A stretch of 13,691 nucleotides of DNA from Thiomicrorhabdus sp. (GCA_015488565.1 WFNQ01000084.1:1-13691); one strand, 5' to 3'; shown: positions 6,747-13,691, counted from the first letter of the stretch. Made by a program: numbers and translations. Notes: generated from the sequence alone by a model not told the origin.

Positions 6747-6754
6747 CCTTAAAA

Positions 6755-8158
6755 ATGATGGATAGAATGATGTTGATGGTAATGTTTAGACAAGTTGTTA
6801 AGCCCTTTGTGACCCTGTTTTCTCAAGTTAAAATAGGGCTGACACTATGCATTATTTTATTTTCCTCCCCCCTGTGGGCAGAGCTGACCATTGAAATCAG
6901 TGAAAGTTATGATAATGCGATTCCAATCGCCATTGTTCCGTTTGGCTTTGAGACAGCCGTGTTACCCGCGGTTGCAGAAAAAAATCCCCCCCCCTTATCA
7001 CAAGCACAAGCTCCTCTTGACCTAGCGCAGGTTATTTCTGCCGATTTACGTCGTAGCGGTCAATTTAAGCCTTTGTTGCCTTCGGCGATGCCAAGCCAAC
7101 CGCATAACATAGAGCAGGTGGAGTTTAGACAGTGGCGTCCGCTGGATATAGACAATATGTTGATTGGTAAGTTGGTCGATCAAGGTAATGGCTTTTACCA
7201 AGTGGACATGCGTTTTATGGATGTGTTGCGCAAAAAACAAGTGTTGGGTAAACGCTGGAATCAAGTGCCTAAAGAGAACTTGCGCCAAATCGCGCATCAA
7301 ATTAGTGATTTAATTTACGAAGAATTGACGGGCATTCGCGGCGCATTTAACACGCAGATTGCGTATGTGACGATGCGTAAAAAAGGCAAAAAAAGACACT
7401 ATACGTTGGAAGTGGCCGATTCAGATGGCTTTAATGCGCAAGCTATTTTAAAATCAACCCAGCCGATTATGTCGCCCAGTTGGTCGCCTGATGGTAAAAA
7501 GTTGGCGTATGTTTCATTTGAGAATGGACGCTCTGAAGTCTTTATTCAAAGCTTAGATGGTCAATATCGCCATAAGGTTGCCAGTTTTAAAGGCATTAAC
7601 AGTGCGCCAGCGTGGTCACCCGATGGTAAAAAATTGGCGTTAACTTTATCAAAAGATGGCAGTGCCGATGTTTATATTATGGATGTGAAGACTCGAAAAC
7701 TGAAGCGACTGACTAAAAAATGGTCGATTGAGACCGAAGCCATTTGGGCACCTAACGGAAAGTCACTGTTTTTTAACTCCGATCGCCGTGGTCAGCCTCA
7801 AGTTTTTCAAGTTTTTTTAGACACATTAGAAATTCGCAGAGTAAGTTTTGAAGGACGATACAACGCCAACCCAGAAATTTCACCGAATGGTCGTTATTTG
7901 GCGATGGTACATGGTCAAGGAGGTTTTAATATTGGTTTATTAGATCTCTATACCGATGAGTTTAATGTATTGACGGATACTTTTTTGGATGAATCGCCTA
8001 GCTTTTCACCCAATGGAGAGATGATTTTGTATGCGATGAATCGTAACGGCAAAGGGCAGTTAGCGGTGGTGGCGATTGATGGTAATACGTCTCAAATTTT
8101 AAGGGTAAAAGATGGCGAAGTCAGAGAGCCAGCTTGGGGTCCTTTTTTAACAGAGTAA
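6755..8158 (+). CDS. tolB: Tol-Pal system beta-propeller protein TolB
   Basis: TolB is the periplasmic partner that binds Pal and is controlled by TolA. At 467 residues it is longer than E. coli TolB (430). The extra length comes from a Met-rich N-terminus and an insert near 66-88. A signal peptide spans roughly 20-42, with cleavage likely after L-W-A (A42). The N-terminal domain runs from about 44 to 195. A beta propeller (about 200-467) shows repeated W-S-P-D-G-K-K-L-A-type blades at 243, 287 and 331, and S-P-N-G at 376 and 418. Several in-frame ATGs (6755, 6758, 6767, 6770 and later) make the exact start uncertain; the only visible Shine-Dalgarno-like AAGG lies in the MITE arm. C6 and C9 runs occur at 6867 and 6986. 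Confidence 0.95.
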   Translation: MMDRMMLMVMFRQVVKPFVTLFSQVKIGLTLCIILFSSPLWAELTIEISESYDNAIPIAIVPFGFETAVLPAVAEKNPPPLSQAQAPLDLAQVISADLRRSGQFKPLLPSAMPSQPHNIEQVEFRQWRPLDIDNMLIGKLVDQGNGFYQVDMRFMDVLRKKQVLGKRWNQVPKENLRQIAHQISDLIYEELTGIRGAFNTQIAYVTMRKKGKKRHYTLEVADSDGFNAQAILKSTQPIMSPSWSPDGKKLAYVSFENGRSEVFIQSLDGQYRHKVASFKGINSAPAWSPDGKKLALTLSKDGSADVYIMDVKTRKLKRLTKKWSIETEAIWAPNGKSLFFNSDRRGQPQVFQVFLDTLEIRRVSFEGRYNANPEISPNGRYLAMVHGQGGFNIGLLDLYTDEFNVLTDTFLDESPSFSPNGEMILYAMNRNGKGQLAVVAIDGNTSQILRVKDGEVREPAWGPFLTE

Positions 8159-8183
8159 AAAACAAGGTAGAGTAGGTATTAAC

Positions 8184-8771
8184 ATGGTTCAATTTAAAAA
8201 AATATTTGCCATTGCGGCGATGGCTTCTTTAGCCGCCTGTAGTTCACCTCCAGAACGATATACCAGTTCCGATGCAGAGGTAATGGAAGATACGGCACCA
8301 GGCATACAGGGCTATGAAGATTCTGGTACGGAGGGCAGTGGTGTGGAGGTGTTACCACTGAATCGAAATGGACAAAATCAAGGCATGGGTTCTGCGCAAG
8401 ATATGGGTGGTGATCCAATGAATGATTTTGAGGAAGCAGAAACGTTTGAACCCGTTATTTATTTTGGTTTGGATCAGTATGAACTGGATGATGAAAAAAC
8501 CAAAGTGGTTAAATATTTTGCACAAGAGATGCTGAATAATGAGCGCTTAACCGTCAAAATTAAAGGCCATACCGATGAACGTGGTACGCCAGAATACAAT
8601 TTAGCCTTGGGTGAAAGACGCGCCAAGAGTGTGGCGGAAGCGATGATGTTATTTGGTGTGGCGGAGTCTCGCATTGAGGTGATTAGCTATGGTGAAGAGA
8701 TGCCAGAAGAGGCTGGAAGTAATGAGGCCGCGTGGCAAAAAAATCGTCGAGCAGAGTTAGAAATTCGTTAA
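8184..8771 (+). CDS. pal: Peptidoglycan-associated lipoprotein Pal
   Basis: Pal is the outer-membrane lipoprotein that anchors the envelope to peptidoglycan and is repositioned by TolQRAB at division. The 195-residue precursor has a signal with lipobox L-A-A-C; Cys19 would be lipidated, and Ser at +2 favours outer-membrane sorting. A Gly/Glu-rich linker (20-88) leads to the OmpA-like domain (about 89-195). This has I-Y-F-G-L-D, the binding motif G-H-T-D-E-R-G-T-P-E-Y-N (128-139) and N-R-R-A-E-L (187-192), which hold meso-diaminopimelate in homologues. The gene sits 25 bases after tolB and 20 before cpoB, in one operon. Confidence 0.97.
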   Translation: MVQFKKIFAIAAMASLAACSSPPERYTSSDAEVMEDTAPGIQGYEDSGTEGSGVEVLPLNRNGQNQGMGSAQDMGGDPMNDFEEAETFEPVIYFGLDQYELDDEKTKVVKYFAQEMLNNERLTVKIKGHTDERGTPEYNLALGERRAKSVAEAMMLFGVAESRIEVISYGEEMPEEAGSNEAAWQKNRRAELEIR

Positions 8772-8791
8772 TTTTTAGGTGAAAGTAGTTT

Positions 8792-9715
8792 ATGAAAAAT
8801 ACGCTTGTTCAGTTTTATGTAGTAAGCCTTTCTACAGGCGTTGCTCTGGCTTTAATGGCCACAAGTTCGAGTGTTTTAGCCGCTCCCCAGCCTTCGGTTG
8901 AAGAGCGCTTACAGCGTATTGAACGTATTATTGAAAACCCTGTTTTATTGCAGCTCAGTCGTCGTTTGGGAGAGCAACAGCGTGAAATACAGGAGTTACA
9001 AGATCAAATTGATTACTTAAAACGCGATTTACGTAAGGTGAATCGACTGTCAGATAAGCGCTATAAAGAGACCGATGATCGATTGAGTGGTTTAGAAACC
9101 GCAACCGATAAGCTTAACACTCAAAATGAAGCGTATATTGAATCGTTATCAGTAAACGTTCCCGTTATTCCGCCATTGAATGGGATGAAAAATAACACGG
9201 ATTTATCCATGGAAACGACAGAGCATAATGAGGCTCAAATAGAGACGGAAGCGAAAACAAAAATAGAAGCAACAGAACCTCTTGTAGAGGAGGCTAAAGA
9301 GTATTCCTCCATTACCACTCACCCAGCAACAGAAAGTGAACAGAGTGCTTACCAGTTTGCGTTCAGTTTAATTAAAAATGGAGAATACGATGGTGCAATT
9401 CAAGCTTTTCAGTCTTTTCTAAACAATTATAAAGAGAGTGAGTTAGCGAGCAATGCCTCTTATTGGATGGGGGAGGCTTTTTATGTTAAGCAAGATTATC
9501 AAAAAGCACTGGAGGCATTTAATGTGGTCATTAACGTTTATCCATACTCCTCTAAAGTGGCGGATGCCATGTTACGTGCTGGCGATTGTTTGGATAATTT
9601 AAAGCAATTGAATAAAGCGAAAGATCGCTATGCTGGCTTAATTGCACTTTATCCTAAAACAAGAGCGGCTGAAAAAGCCATTAAACGCTTAGACAAGTTA
9701 CAACACCCTGAGTAG
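8792..9715 (+). CDS. cpoB: Cell division coordinator CpoB (YbgF)
   Basis: CpoB is the periplasmic protein that couples Tol-Pal constriction with PBP1B peptidoglycan synthesis in E. coli. Of the 307 residues, a signal peptide covers about 1-30 (cleavage near V-L-A-A). A coiled coil follows at about 36-98 (R-L-Q-R-I-E-R-I-I-E, then Q-R-E-I-Q-E-L-Q-D-Q-I), matching the trimerisation domain. An acidic linker occupies about 100-185. A TPR domain (about 186-300) has three repeats, including A-Y-Q-F-A-F-S-L-I-K-N-G-E-Y and Y-W-M-G-E-A-F-Y. AGGTGAAAG precedes the ATG. queC begins five bases after its stop. Confidence 0.94.
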   Translation: MKNTLVQFYVVSLSTGVALALMATSSSVLAAPQPSVEERLQRIERIIENPVLLQLSRRLGEQQREIQELQDQIDYLKRDLRKVNRLSDKRYKETDDRLSGLETATDKLNTQNEAYIESLSVNVPVIPPLNGMKNNTDLSMETTEHNEAQIETEAKTKIEATEPLVEEAKEYSSITTHPATESEQSAYQFAFSLIKNGEYDGAIQAFQSFLNNYKESELASNASYWMGEAFYVKQDYQKALEAFNVVINVYPYSSKVADAMLRAGDCLDNLKQLNKAKDRYAGLIALYPKTRAAEKAIKRLDKLQHPE

Positions 9716-9720
9716 CGATC

Positions 9721-10446
9721 ATGTCTGATACCAAATTAAAAAATTCCCCCCCCTCTAAAAAAGCGGTTATTCTGCTTTCAGGAGGATTAGACTCCGTTAC
9801 CGTTTTGGCCATTGCTAGGTCTCAAGGCTATGAGTGTCACACCATCAGTTTTGATTATGGGCAGCGAACTCGATCAGAATTAAGTGCGGCAAAAAAACTA
9901 TCGGCCTCAATGGGGGCTTTGACACATCGCGTGATGGATGTGAATATGAGTCAAATTGGTGGCTCTGCCTTAACCGACCGTCGGATTGATGTGCCAACCG
10001 AAGGCATTGATAGCACTGAAATTCCCGTCACTTATGTACCCGCTCGAAATACCGTGTTTTTATCTTTTGCGCTTGCACTCGCCGAAGTATTAGATGCCAA
10101 TGATATTTTTATTGGCGTGAATGCGGTAGATTATTCTGGCTACCCCGATTGTCGTCCTGATTACATTGAGGCTTATGAAACGATGGCCAATTTAGCAACT
10201 CGATCGGGTGTAGAGGGGGCTAAACTTCATATTCAGACACCGTTAATGGCATTAACCAAAGCTGAAATTATTCAAAAAGGCAGTGAGTTAGGAGTGGACT
10301 ACAGCTTAACGGTTTCCTGTTATCAAGCGAATGCGTTAGGGCAGGCATGTGGTGTGTGCGACTCTTGTCGTTTACGGAAACAAGGTTTTTTAGAAGCGGG
10401 AGTCACAGACCCAACGCATTATCAGGGCGATAAAGAAACGGGGTGA
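9721..10446 (+). CDS. queC: 7-cyano-7-deazaguanine synthase QueC
   Basis: QueC converts 7-carboxy-7-deazaguanine to preQ0 using ATP and ammonia, a step towards queuosine in tRNA. The 241 residues carry the PP-loop L-S-G-G-L-D-S (19-25), the F-D-Y-G-Q-R segment (44-49), Y-V-P-A-R-N-T-V-F (105-113), G-V-N-A-V-D-Y-S-G-Y-P-D-C (132-144), and the zinc cysteines Cys200, Cys210, Cys213 and Cys216. The first 13 residues are an extension compared with E. coli QueC and include a C8 run (9746-9753) reading S-P-P-S. Slippage there would abolish the protein. It begins 5 bases after cpoB without a strong Shine-Dalgarno site, so coupling is likely. Other queuosine genes are not in the window. Confidence 0.97.
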   Translation: MSDTKLKNSPPSKKAVILLSGGLDSVTVLAIARSQGYECHTISFDYGQRTRSELSAAKKLSASMGALTHRVMDVNMSQIGGSALTDRRIDVPTEGIDSTEIPVTYVPARNTVFLSFALALAEVLDANDIFIGVNAVDYSGYPDCRPDYIEAYETMANLATRSGVEGAKLHIQTPLMALTKAEIIQKGSELGVDYSLTVSCYQANALGQACGVCDSCRLRKQGFLEAGVTDPTHYQGDKETG

Positions 10447-10512
10447 TCTCTACGTCAATTTGACATGTTTTATAGCGAACAAGAGAGGTTACGGTTTTTT
10501 TAACGAAAATAC

Positions 10513-10540
10513 TTGCACACTGCTTTCAGGCTTGTATAAT
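10513..10540 (+). promoter_or_regulatory. Strong sigma-70 promoter of the tRNA-Lys genes
   Basis: TTGCAC (10513-10518) and TATAAT (10535-10540) are separated by 16 bases, with the GC-rich ACGCCAC following. The first tRNA begins 17 bases after the -10 box. Confidence 0.85.
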
Positions 10541-10557
10541 ACGCCACATTCCAGTGA

Positions 10558-10633
10558 GGGTCGTTAGCTCAGTTGGTAGAGCAGTTGGCTTTTAACCAAT
10601 TGGTCGAGCGTTCGAATCGCTCACGACCCACCA
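10558..10633 (+). tRNA. tRNA-Lys (UUU), copy 1
   Basis: A complete 76-base cloverleaf: acceptor GGGTCGT / ACGACCC, D-stem GCTC / GAGC, anticodon stem GTTGG / CCAAT around loop CTTTTAA (anticodon TTT), T-stem GAGCG / CGCTC around TTCGAAT, discriminator A and encoded CCA. It decodes AAA and AAG lysine codons. Confidence 0.98.
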
Positions 10634-10683
10634 TTATTTTTTACGAAAAAAAATGGATACATCTCGCGCGGAATACTCTATCA

Positions 10684-10759
10684 GGGTCGTTAGCTCAGTT
10701 GGTAGAGCAGTTGGCTTTTAACCAATTGGTCGAGCGTTCGAATCGCTCACGACCCACCA
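10684..10759 (+). tRNA. tRNA-Lys (UUU), copy 2
   Basis: Identical over all 76 bases, CCA included, to the copy 50 bases upstream. The 50-base spacer is unrelated to the sequence before copy 1 and shows no obvious promoter, so both are probably cut from one transcript that ends at the terminator just downstream. Confidence 0.98.
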
Positions 10760-10766
10760 TATTCTT

Positions 10767-10803
10767 AAGCCCCATAATTTGATGAATTATGGGGCTTTTT
10801 TAT
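10767..10803 (+). terminator. Intrinsic terminator of the tRNA-Lys operon
   Basis: A perfect 13-bp stem AAGCCCCATAATT / AATTATGGGGCTT with loop TGATG is followed by a run of Ts. On the minus strand there is no T-run after the stem, so it serves mainly the plus strand. Confidence 0.93.
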
Positions 10804-10846
10804 TGCCTAAAAATAGATGTTTTTTATATGGGGTTTATTCCCGTCT

Positions 10847-11062
10847 TTAATTGTATTCACCAGGGTGATGCCCTTTTGTCACAGTCACCTTGCCAAATTT
10901 TTTGCCTGACATTCTTAATAACTCGTCACCAGAAAATTCAAAGCCAAGCTTTAGTGCGATTCGCGCAACATCATCTGCGGTGGTTGCTGCGACGACCTCA
11001 TCTTTAAGTGCGGGTTCAGATTGCATTTTATTTAAAAATGCCTCAAGTTGATCTAAAGCCAT
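10847..11062 (-). CDS. Nif11-domain small protein
   Basis: This 71-residue protein matches the Nif11 domain pattern (PF07862) seen in small proteins and in leader peptides of some RiPP natural products. An N-terminal helix L-D-Q-L-E-A-F-L-N-K-M is followed by P-A-L-K-D-E-V, then A-T-T-A-D-D-V-A-R-I-A and L-G-F-E-F-S-G-D-E-L. The tail G-K-V-T-V-T-K-G-H-H-P-G-E-Y-N has no cysteine and no double-Gly cleavage site, and no modifying enzyme is seen nearby, so a RiPP precursor is not supported. AGGAG lies 8 bases upstream of the ATG on the minus strand. It points away from the lipoprotein subtilase and converges on the tRNA operon. Function unknown. Confidence 0.8.
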   Translation of the reverse strand: MALDQLEAFLNKMQSEPALKDEVVAATTADDVARIALKLGFEFSGDELLRMSGKKFGKVTVTKGHHPGEYN

Positions 11063-11292
11063 CGTTTGGGCTCCTAATTTGATATGAATAACCCTTATTT
11101 TAACAGGAAAACGACTACACGCTTACTGCAATATTTCTATAAAATGGAGGGGCTATTAATTTTTTACTTTTATACGCTGGATAGTGCCGTTACTTCAAGC
11201 CTAATATAAGGATTTGGAATTCAGAGCTTTTATTTCTCCCCCCCCTCATTTATGATAGTTGCTGTCTTTAGCTTACTCTAAATTAAGAGAAT
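11063..11292. other. Divergent intergenic region with C8 tract
   Basis: About 230 AT-rich bases separate the Nif11 gene from the subtilase. They should hold both promoters, but I cannot pick convincing -35/-10 pairs. A C8 run (11238-11245) lies about 47 bases before the subtilase start, where a length change could alter expression. Confidence 0.4.
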
Positions 11293-12720
11293 ATGATTGT
11301 GCGCCACTTTGTTAAACCCTATTTAATAGGCATTCCAATTTTTTTGACCATACTTTTGACCAGCGGTTGTGGCGGAGGCGATTTTCAAAATTTAGTCACC
11401 AAGCTTTTTCCTGATGAGGACGATACAGCCAACCCCGCTAACCCTACTGATAAGTATTCAAATTATAAATTAGTCACCAATGCCGAAGATTTAATTGCCA
11501 GCTCAAATACCAGCGCCATTTCAATTGGTATTTTAGACGATGGCTTCAATTCGGCTCATATTGAATTATCCGATCGCTTGGTCATTAGGCAAAATTATAA
11601 AGAGCCAGATTTGATTAACAATGACATTGTAAATGGCGTGTATGGCGACCAAGGTGCCGCTTGGGAGTGGGCCGATCATGGAACTGGGGTAGCGGGGTTA
11701 GCACTGGGAAAAGACTCAGGAATCGCTCCACAGGCCGAATTAGTGGCTTCTATGAATCGCAGTATTAGTAATTTTTTTGATGCAGATGAGTATTTTCAAA
11801 GTTTTAGTAAAGATGCAGCAGGGCGCTTGAACAGTGGGGCAGATGCAGGAACGTGTATTCAATACATTTATTTGGATGACGCCAATACTCGGGGAAGGTG
11901 GTTCCCGTGGTGTATTAATTTTGGCGTGTATCATGTTGCCAAAATGCAGGAATTAGCCAGTTATGACATGCCCGCCGCCAATTTAAGTTCCACCATTCCA
12001 TTTGGCCACTACCAAACAGGGATCGACCTCTCATTTAATCAAGCCAAATGGGATGATGACAGTTATAAAATTGAATGGGATCAAGCGAATCTAACGGAGT
12101 TTACTGATCTGTATTTTTACGACTACAATGTGAGTTATGACTACATTAGAAACCTTCTTTCAACAGGTGAATTGGTTATTGTTTTGTCCGCAGGAAATGA
12201 TAATGAAAGCCTAACGCAGCGACAAGTATTAGAGTGGCAAACCTTAAAATCCACCTCCAGTAACCCTCTAGCACAAACGATAATAAATATCTTTTTTGAC
12301 CCTGATATTGATACCAGTGGAAATGGGGTTATTGAAGATAATGAAAGAGGTATTACCAAAGGATTATTGTTTGTTGGGGCTTTAGACCCTCAAGGAGAGC
12401 GAGCTTTCTACAGTAATTACCCAGGAAGCTCCGCCGAAGTGCAAGCCCGTTTTATTGTTGCACCTGGTGATCTGTCTGTTGCCACGCCTTCATTAGGTGA
12501 AACGGGGTATTCGTTAATAGAGGGGACCTCTAATTCAGCCCCCATTGTTTCCGGTGCCATCGCCCTGCTTAAAGTCAACCACCCTGGTAAAAACGCACGA
12601 GACATTGCCGATGCCATTTTAGCCACCGCCTCGAAAGACATACCAAACTACGCGGTAGATCAGCATGGACAAGGGTTATTGGATGTGGCGGCCGCCGATG
12701 CTTATTTAAGCGCCAATTAA
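11293..12720 (+). CDS. S8 family serine peptidase (subtilase), lipoprotein
   Basis: A 475-residue subtilisin-like protease. The N-terminus has a hydrophobic signal ending in lipobox L-T-S-G-C, so Cys26 is probably lipidated and the enzyme membrane-anchored outside the cytoplasm. The triad is readable: Asp82 in G-I-L-D-D-G, His129 in D-H-G-T-G-V-A-G and Ser413 in E-G-T-S-N-S-A-P, with oxyanion Asn302 in L-S-A-G-N. S-N-S replaces the common S-M-A after the catalytic Gly-Thr. An insert between His and Asn has Cys188 and Cys207, a possible disulfide. Residues 340-351 (D-T-S-G-N-G-V-I-E-D-N-E) fit an EF-hand calcium loop. There is no long pro-domain. AAGAGA before the ATG is a weak ribosome site. 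Substrate unknown. Confidence 0.88.
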   Translation: MIVRHFVKPYLIGIPIFLTILLTSGCGGGDFQNLVTKLFPDEDDTANPANPTDKYSNYKLVTNAEDLIASSNTSAISIGILDDGFNSAHIELSDRLVIRQNYKEPDLINNDIVNGVYGDQGAAWEWADHGTGVAGLALGKDSGIAPQAELVASMNRSISNFFDADEYFQSFSKDAAGRLNSGADAGTCIQYIYLDDANTRGRWFPWCINFGVYHVAKMQELASYDMPAANLSSTIPFGHYQTGIDLSFNQAKWDDDSYKIEWDQANLTEFTDLYFYDYNVSYDYIRNLLSTGELVIVLSAGNDNESLTQRQVLEWQTLKSTSSNPLAQTIINIFFDPDIDTSGNGVIEDNERGITKGLLFVGALDPQGERAFYSNYPGSSAEVQARFIVAPGDLSVATPSLGETGYSLIEGTSNSAPIVSGAIALLKVNHPGKNARDIADAILATASKDIPNYAVDQHGQGLLDVAAADAYLSAN

Positions 12721-12895
12721 AATTACTACGCCTGAGTCTCTCTCTTCATCTGATTACAGTAGCATTCTCGAGGAGATAGGCTCAAACACACTTACACGCG
12801 TGTTAGTCCGTACCTGTGAAGACAACATTCAATTTTATAAAGTCAATAGCATTAGTAAAACTGACGTTGTTGTTGGTGAGAAATTTCAATTTTAA
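12710..12895 (+). pseudogene. Startless reading frame, possible PoNe-type toxin tip
   Basis: A frame open for 61 codons runs from inside the subtilase end (+1 frame) to TAA at 12893-12895, with no ATG and no start with a ribosome site. After the subtilase stop it reads like real protein: P-E-S-L-S-S-S-D-Y, I-L-E-E-I-G, L-T-R-V-L-V-R-T-C-E-D-N-I-Q-F-Y-K-V. The R-V-L-V-R plus strand-turn-strand ending recalls the C-termini of PoNe-class nuclease toxins, and a PoNi immunity gene starts 26 bases later. I infer a displaced toxin C-terminus kept beside its immunity gene. It would lack most of the nuclease domain. The similarity is from memory and not proven. Confidence 0.4.
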
Positions 12896-12921
12896 TTAAA
12901 ACGGTAAAGAGAGTAAAAAAT

Positions 12922-13677
12922 ATGACAACCAGAGACCCTTATATTAAAAATGCAGCTCGATTTGATAAAAAATATGATGAATATATGGAGTTGTTTGCAG
13001 GACGAGTAGCGTTTATTAGGGATAAAGTACCTCCTGACAGTATGCCATCGGCATTAAGCATTAATTTTTCAATAAGAATGAAGCTACTTACTTTATGCTA
13101 TTCTCGTGGTGATGACCTAAATCAAATAAAAGCGATGTTACCCAGTGTATTAGACGACTTTTTTGCAGTAGAGGACTCTTATTTAAAGATTTATAAAAAG
13201 TCTTTTTGGTCCTCTGTCGACAATGAAAAGATCATGCTCAGCCTAATGGGGTTTTGCTACTGTCTAGGTTTGGAAGAATCGTTATTACACCGTTTTTTAA
13301 ACTGTTTTTTACCAGAAGGAGAGCATCGTTTAATTGACCGTTTAATTGCTGTTTATCAACCAGAACGCAAAATTGCAGACTTAAAAACATGGGGCATAGC
13401 CTCCCCTGGTCTTGCAAAAGAGCATCGTTTTTTAAATGATATGATTGATGCGCCACAAAAACAACGAACCAAATTAGTGAACAAACATCTAAAAAAGTAC
13501 GATAAAAAGTTAAAAATTTATAAACAACCACTGGATAAAAATGTTGCATACATTGGGATTTGGAGTTTTGATGTCGCTTTGGTTGTAAAAGCCTTTAACC
13601 TAGACGACAGCGAATTTAAAGACAGCCCCTTTTACCCTAGTGATTTGGTGCATTATCAAGACAAAGGCCTTAAATAG
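12922..13677 (+). CDS. PoNi-like immunity protein (DUF1910/DUF1911)
   Basis: The 251-residue protein resembles PoNi, the immunity protein that neutralises PoNe DNases delivered by type VI or other secretion systems. The N-terminal half (about 1-125) begins R-D-P-Y-I-K-N and is helical, as in DUF1910. The C-terminal half (about 130-245) carries the DUF1911 signature, seen here as Y-I-G-I-W-S-F-D-V-A-L-V-V-K followed by D-D-S-x-F-K-D-S-P-F-Y-P-S-D-L-V. There is no signal peptide, which fits a cytoplasmic role. AAGAGAG about 10 bases upstream gives a reasonable ribosome site. No full toxin gene is in the window; a possible toxin tip lies just upstream. The family call is by motif reading. Confidence 0.8.
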   Translation: MTTRDPYIKNAARFDKKYDEYMELFAGRVAFIRDKVPPDSMPSALSINFSIRMKLLTLCYSRGDDLNQIKAMLPSVLDDFFAVEDSYLKIYKKSFWSSVDNEKIMLSLMGFCYCLGLEESLLHRFLNCFLPEGEHRLIDRLIAVYQPERKIADLKTWGIASPGLAKEHRFLNDMIDAPQKQRTKLVNKHLKKYDKKLKIYKQPLDKNVAYIGIWSFDVALVVKAFNLDDSEFKDSPFYPSDLVHYQDKGLK

Positions 13678-13691
13678 TCGAACCTTTTTCC

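Noticed and set aside
10573..10782. Open frame over both tRNA-Lys genes
   Set aside because: Its repeated peptide is simply the translated tRNA sequence; the tRNA calls explain it.
10789..11007. Plus-strand open frame opposite the Nif11 gene
   Set aside because: It starts in the tRNA terminator and lacks a ribosome site, while the minus strand has a recognised domain with a good AGGAG.
1..13691. CRISPR array or long tandem repeats
   Set aside because: No regularly spaced direct repeats were seen; the repeats found are two-copy or inverted.

Overview
The window looks like a chromosome segment of a moderately AT-rich gammaproteobacterium. The order tolQ-tolR-tolA-tolB-pal-cpoB-queC, the cluster ruvC-ruvA-ruvB, and protein sequences close to E. 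coli in every catalytic motif point that way. From memory of family sequences a sulfur-oxidiser of the Thiomicrospira/Hydrogenovibrio type is possible, but nothing here proves the genus.

Region 1 (about 1-2080) is accessory. It holds a minus-strand ParE-type toxin relic without a usable start, an intact RHH antitoxin/RelE toxin pair behind a palindromic operator, an unrecognised 121-residue protein, and about 500 bases without a credible gene. Two copies of a 37-nt repeat that can fold into a hairpin lie after the toxin gene and after the 121-residue gene. Each copy sits inside a small element bounded by G-run/C-run inverted repeats.

Region 2 (2081-4342) is the Holliday-junction module: ruvC (TTG start) encodes the resolvase, and abutting ruvA and ruvB encode the branch-migration motor.

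Region 3 (4343-10446) is the Tol-Pal envelope system: inner-membrane TolQ, TolR and TolA, periplasmic TolB, lipoprotein Pal and periplasmic CpoB, followed by queC for queuosine precursor synthesis. Between tolA and tolB sits an 83-bp MITE-like element whose apparent 6-bp target duplication contains the tolA stop codon. Long C (or G) homopolymers occur inside ruvB, tolB and queC and in three non-coding places.

Region 4 (10447-10803) has two identical tRNA-Lys(UUU) genes behind a strong promoter and followed by a strong intrinsic terminator.

Region 5 (10804-13691) is again accessory: a minus-strand Nif11-domain small protein, a divergent lipoprotein subtilase with an EF-hand-like loop, a startless reading frame that resembles the C-terminal tip of a PoNe-type toxin, and a PoNi (DUF1910/DUF1911) immunity gene. 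The last two look like an orphan toxin-tip/immunity module.
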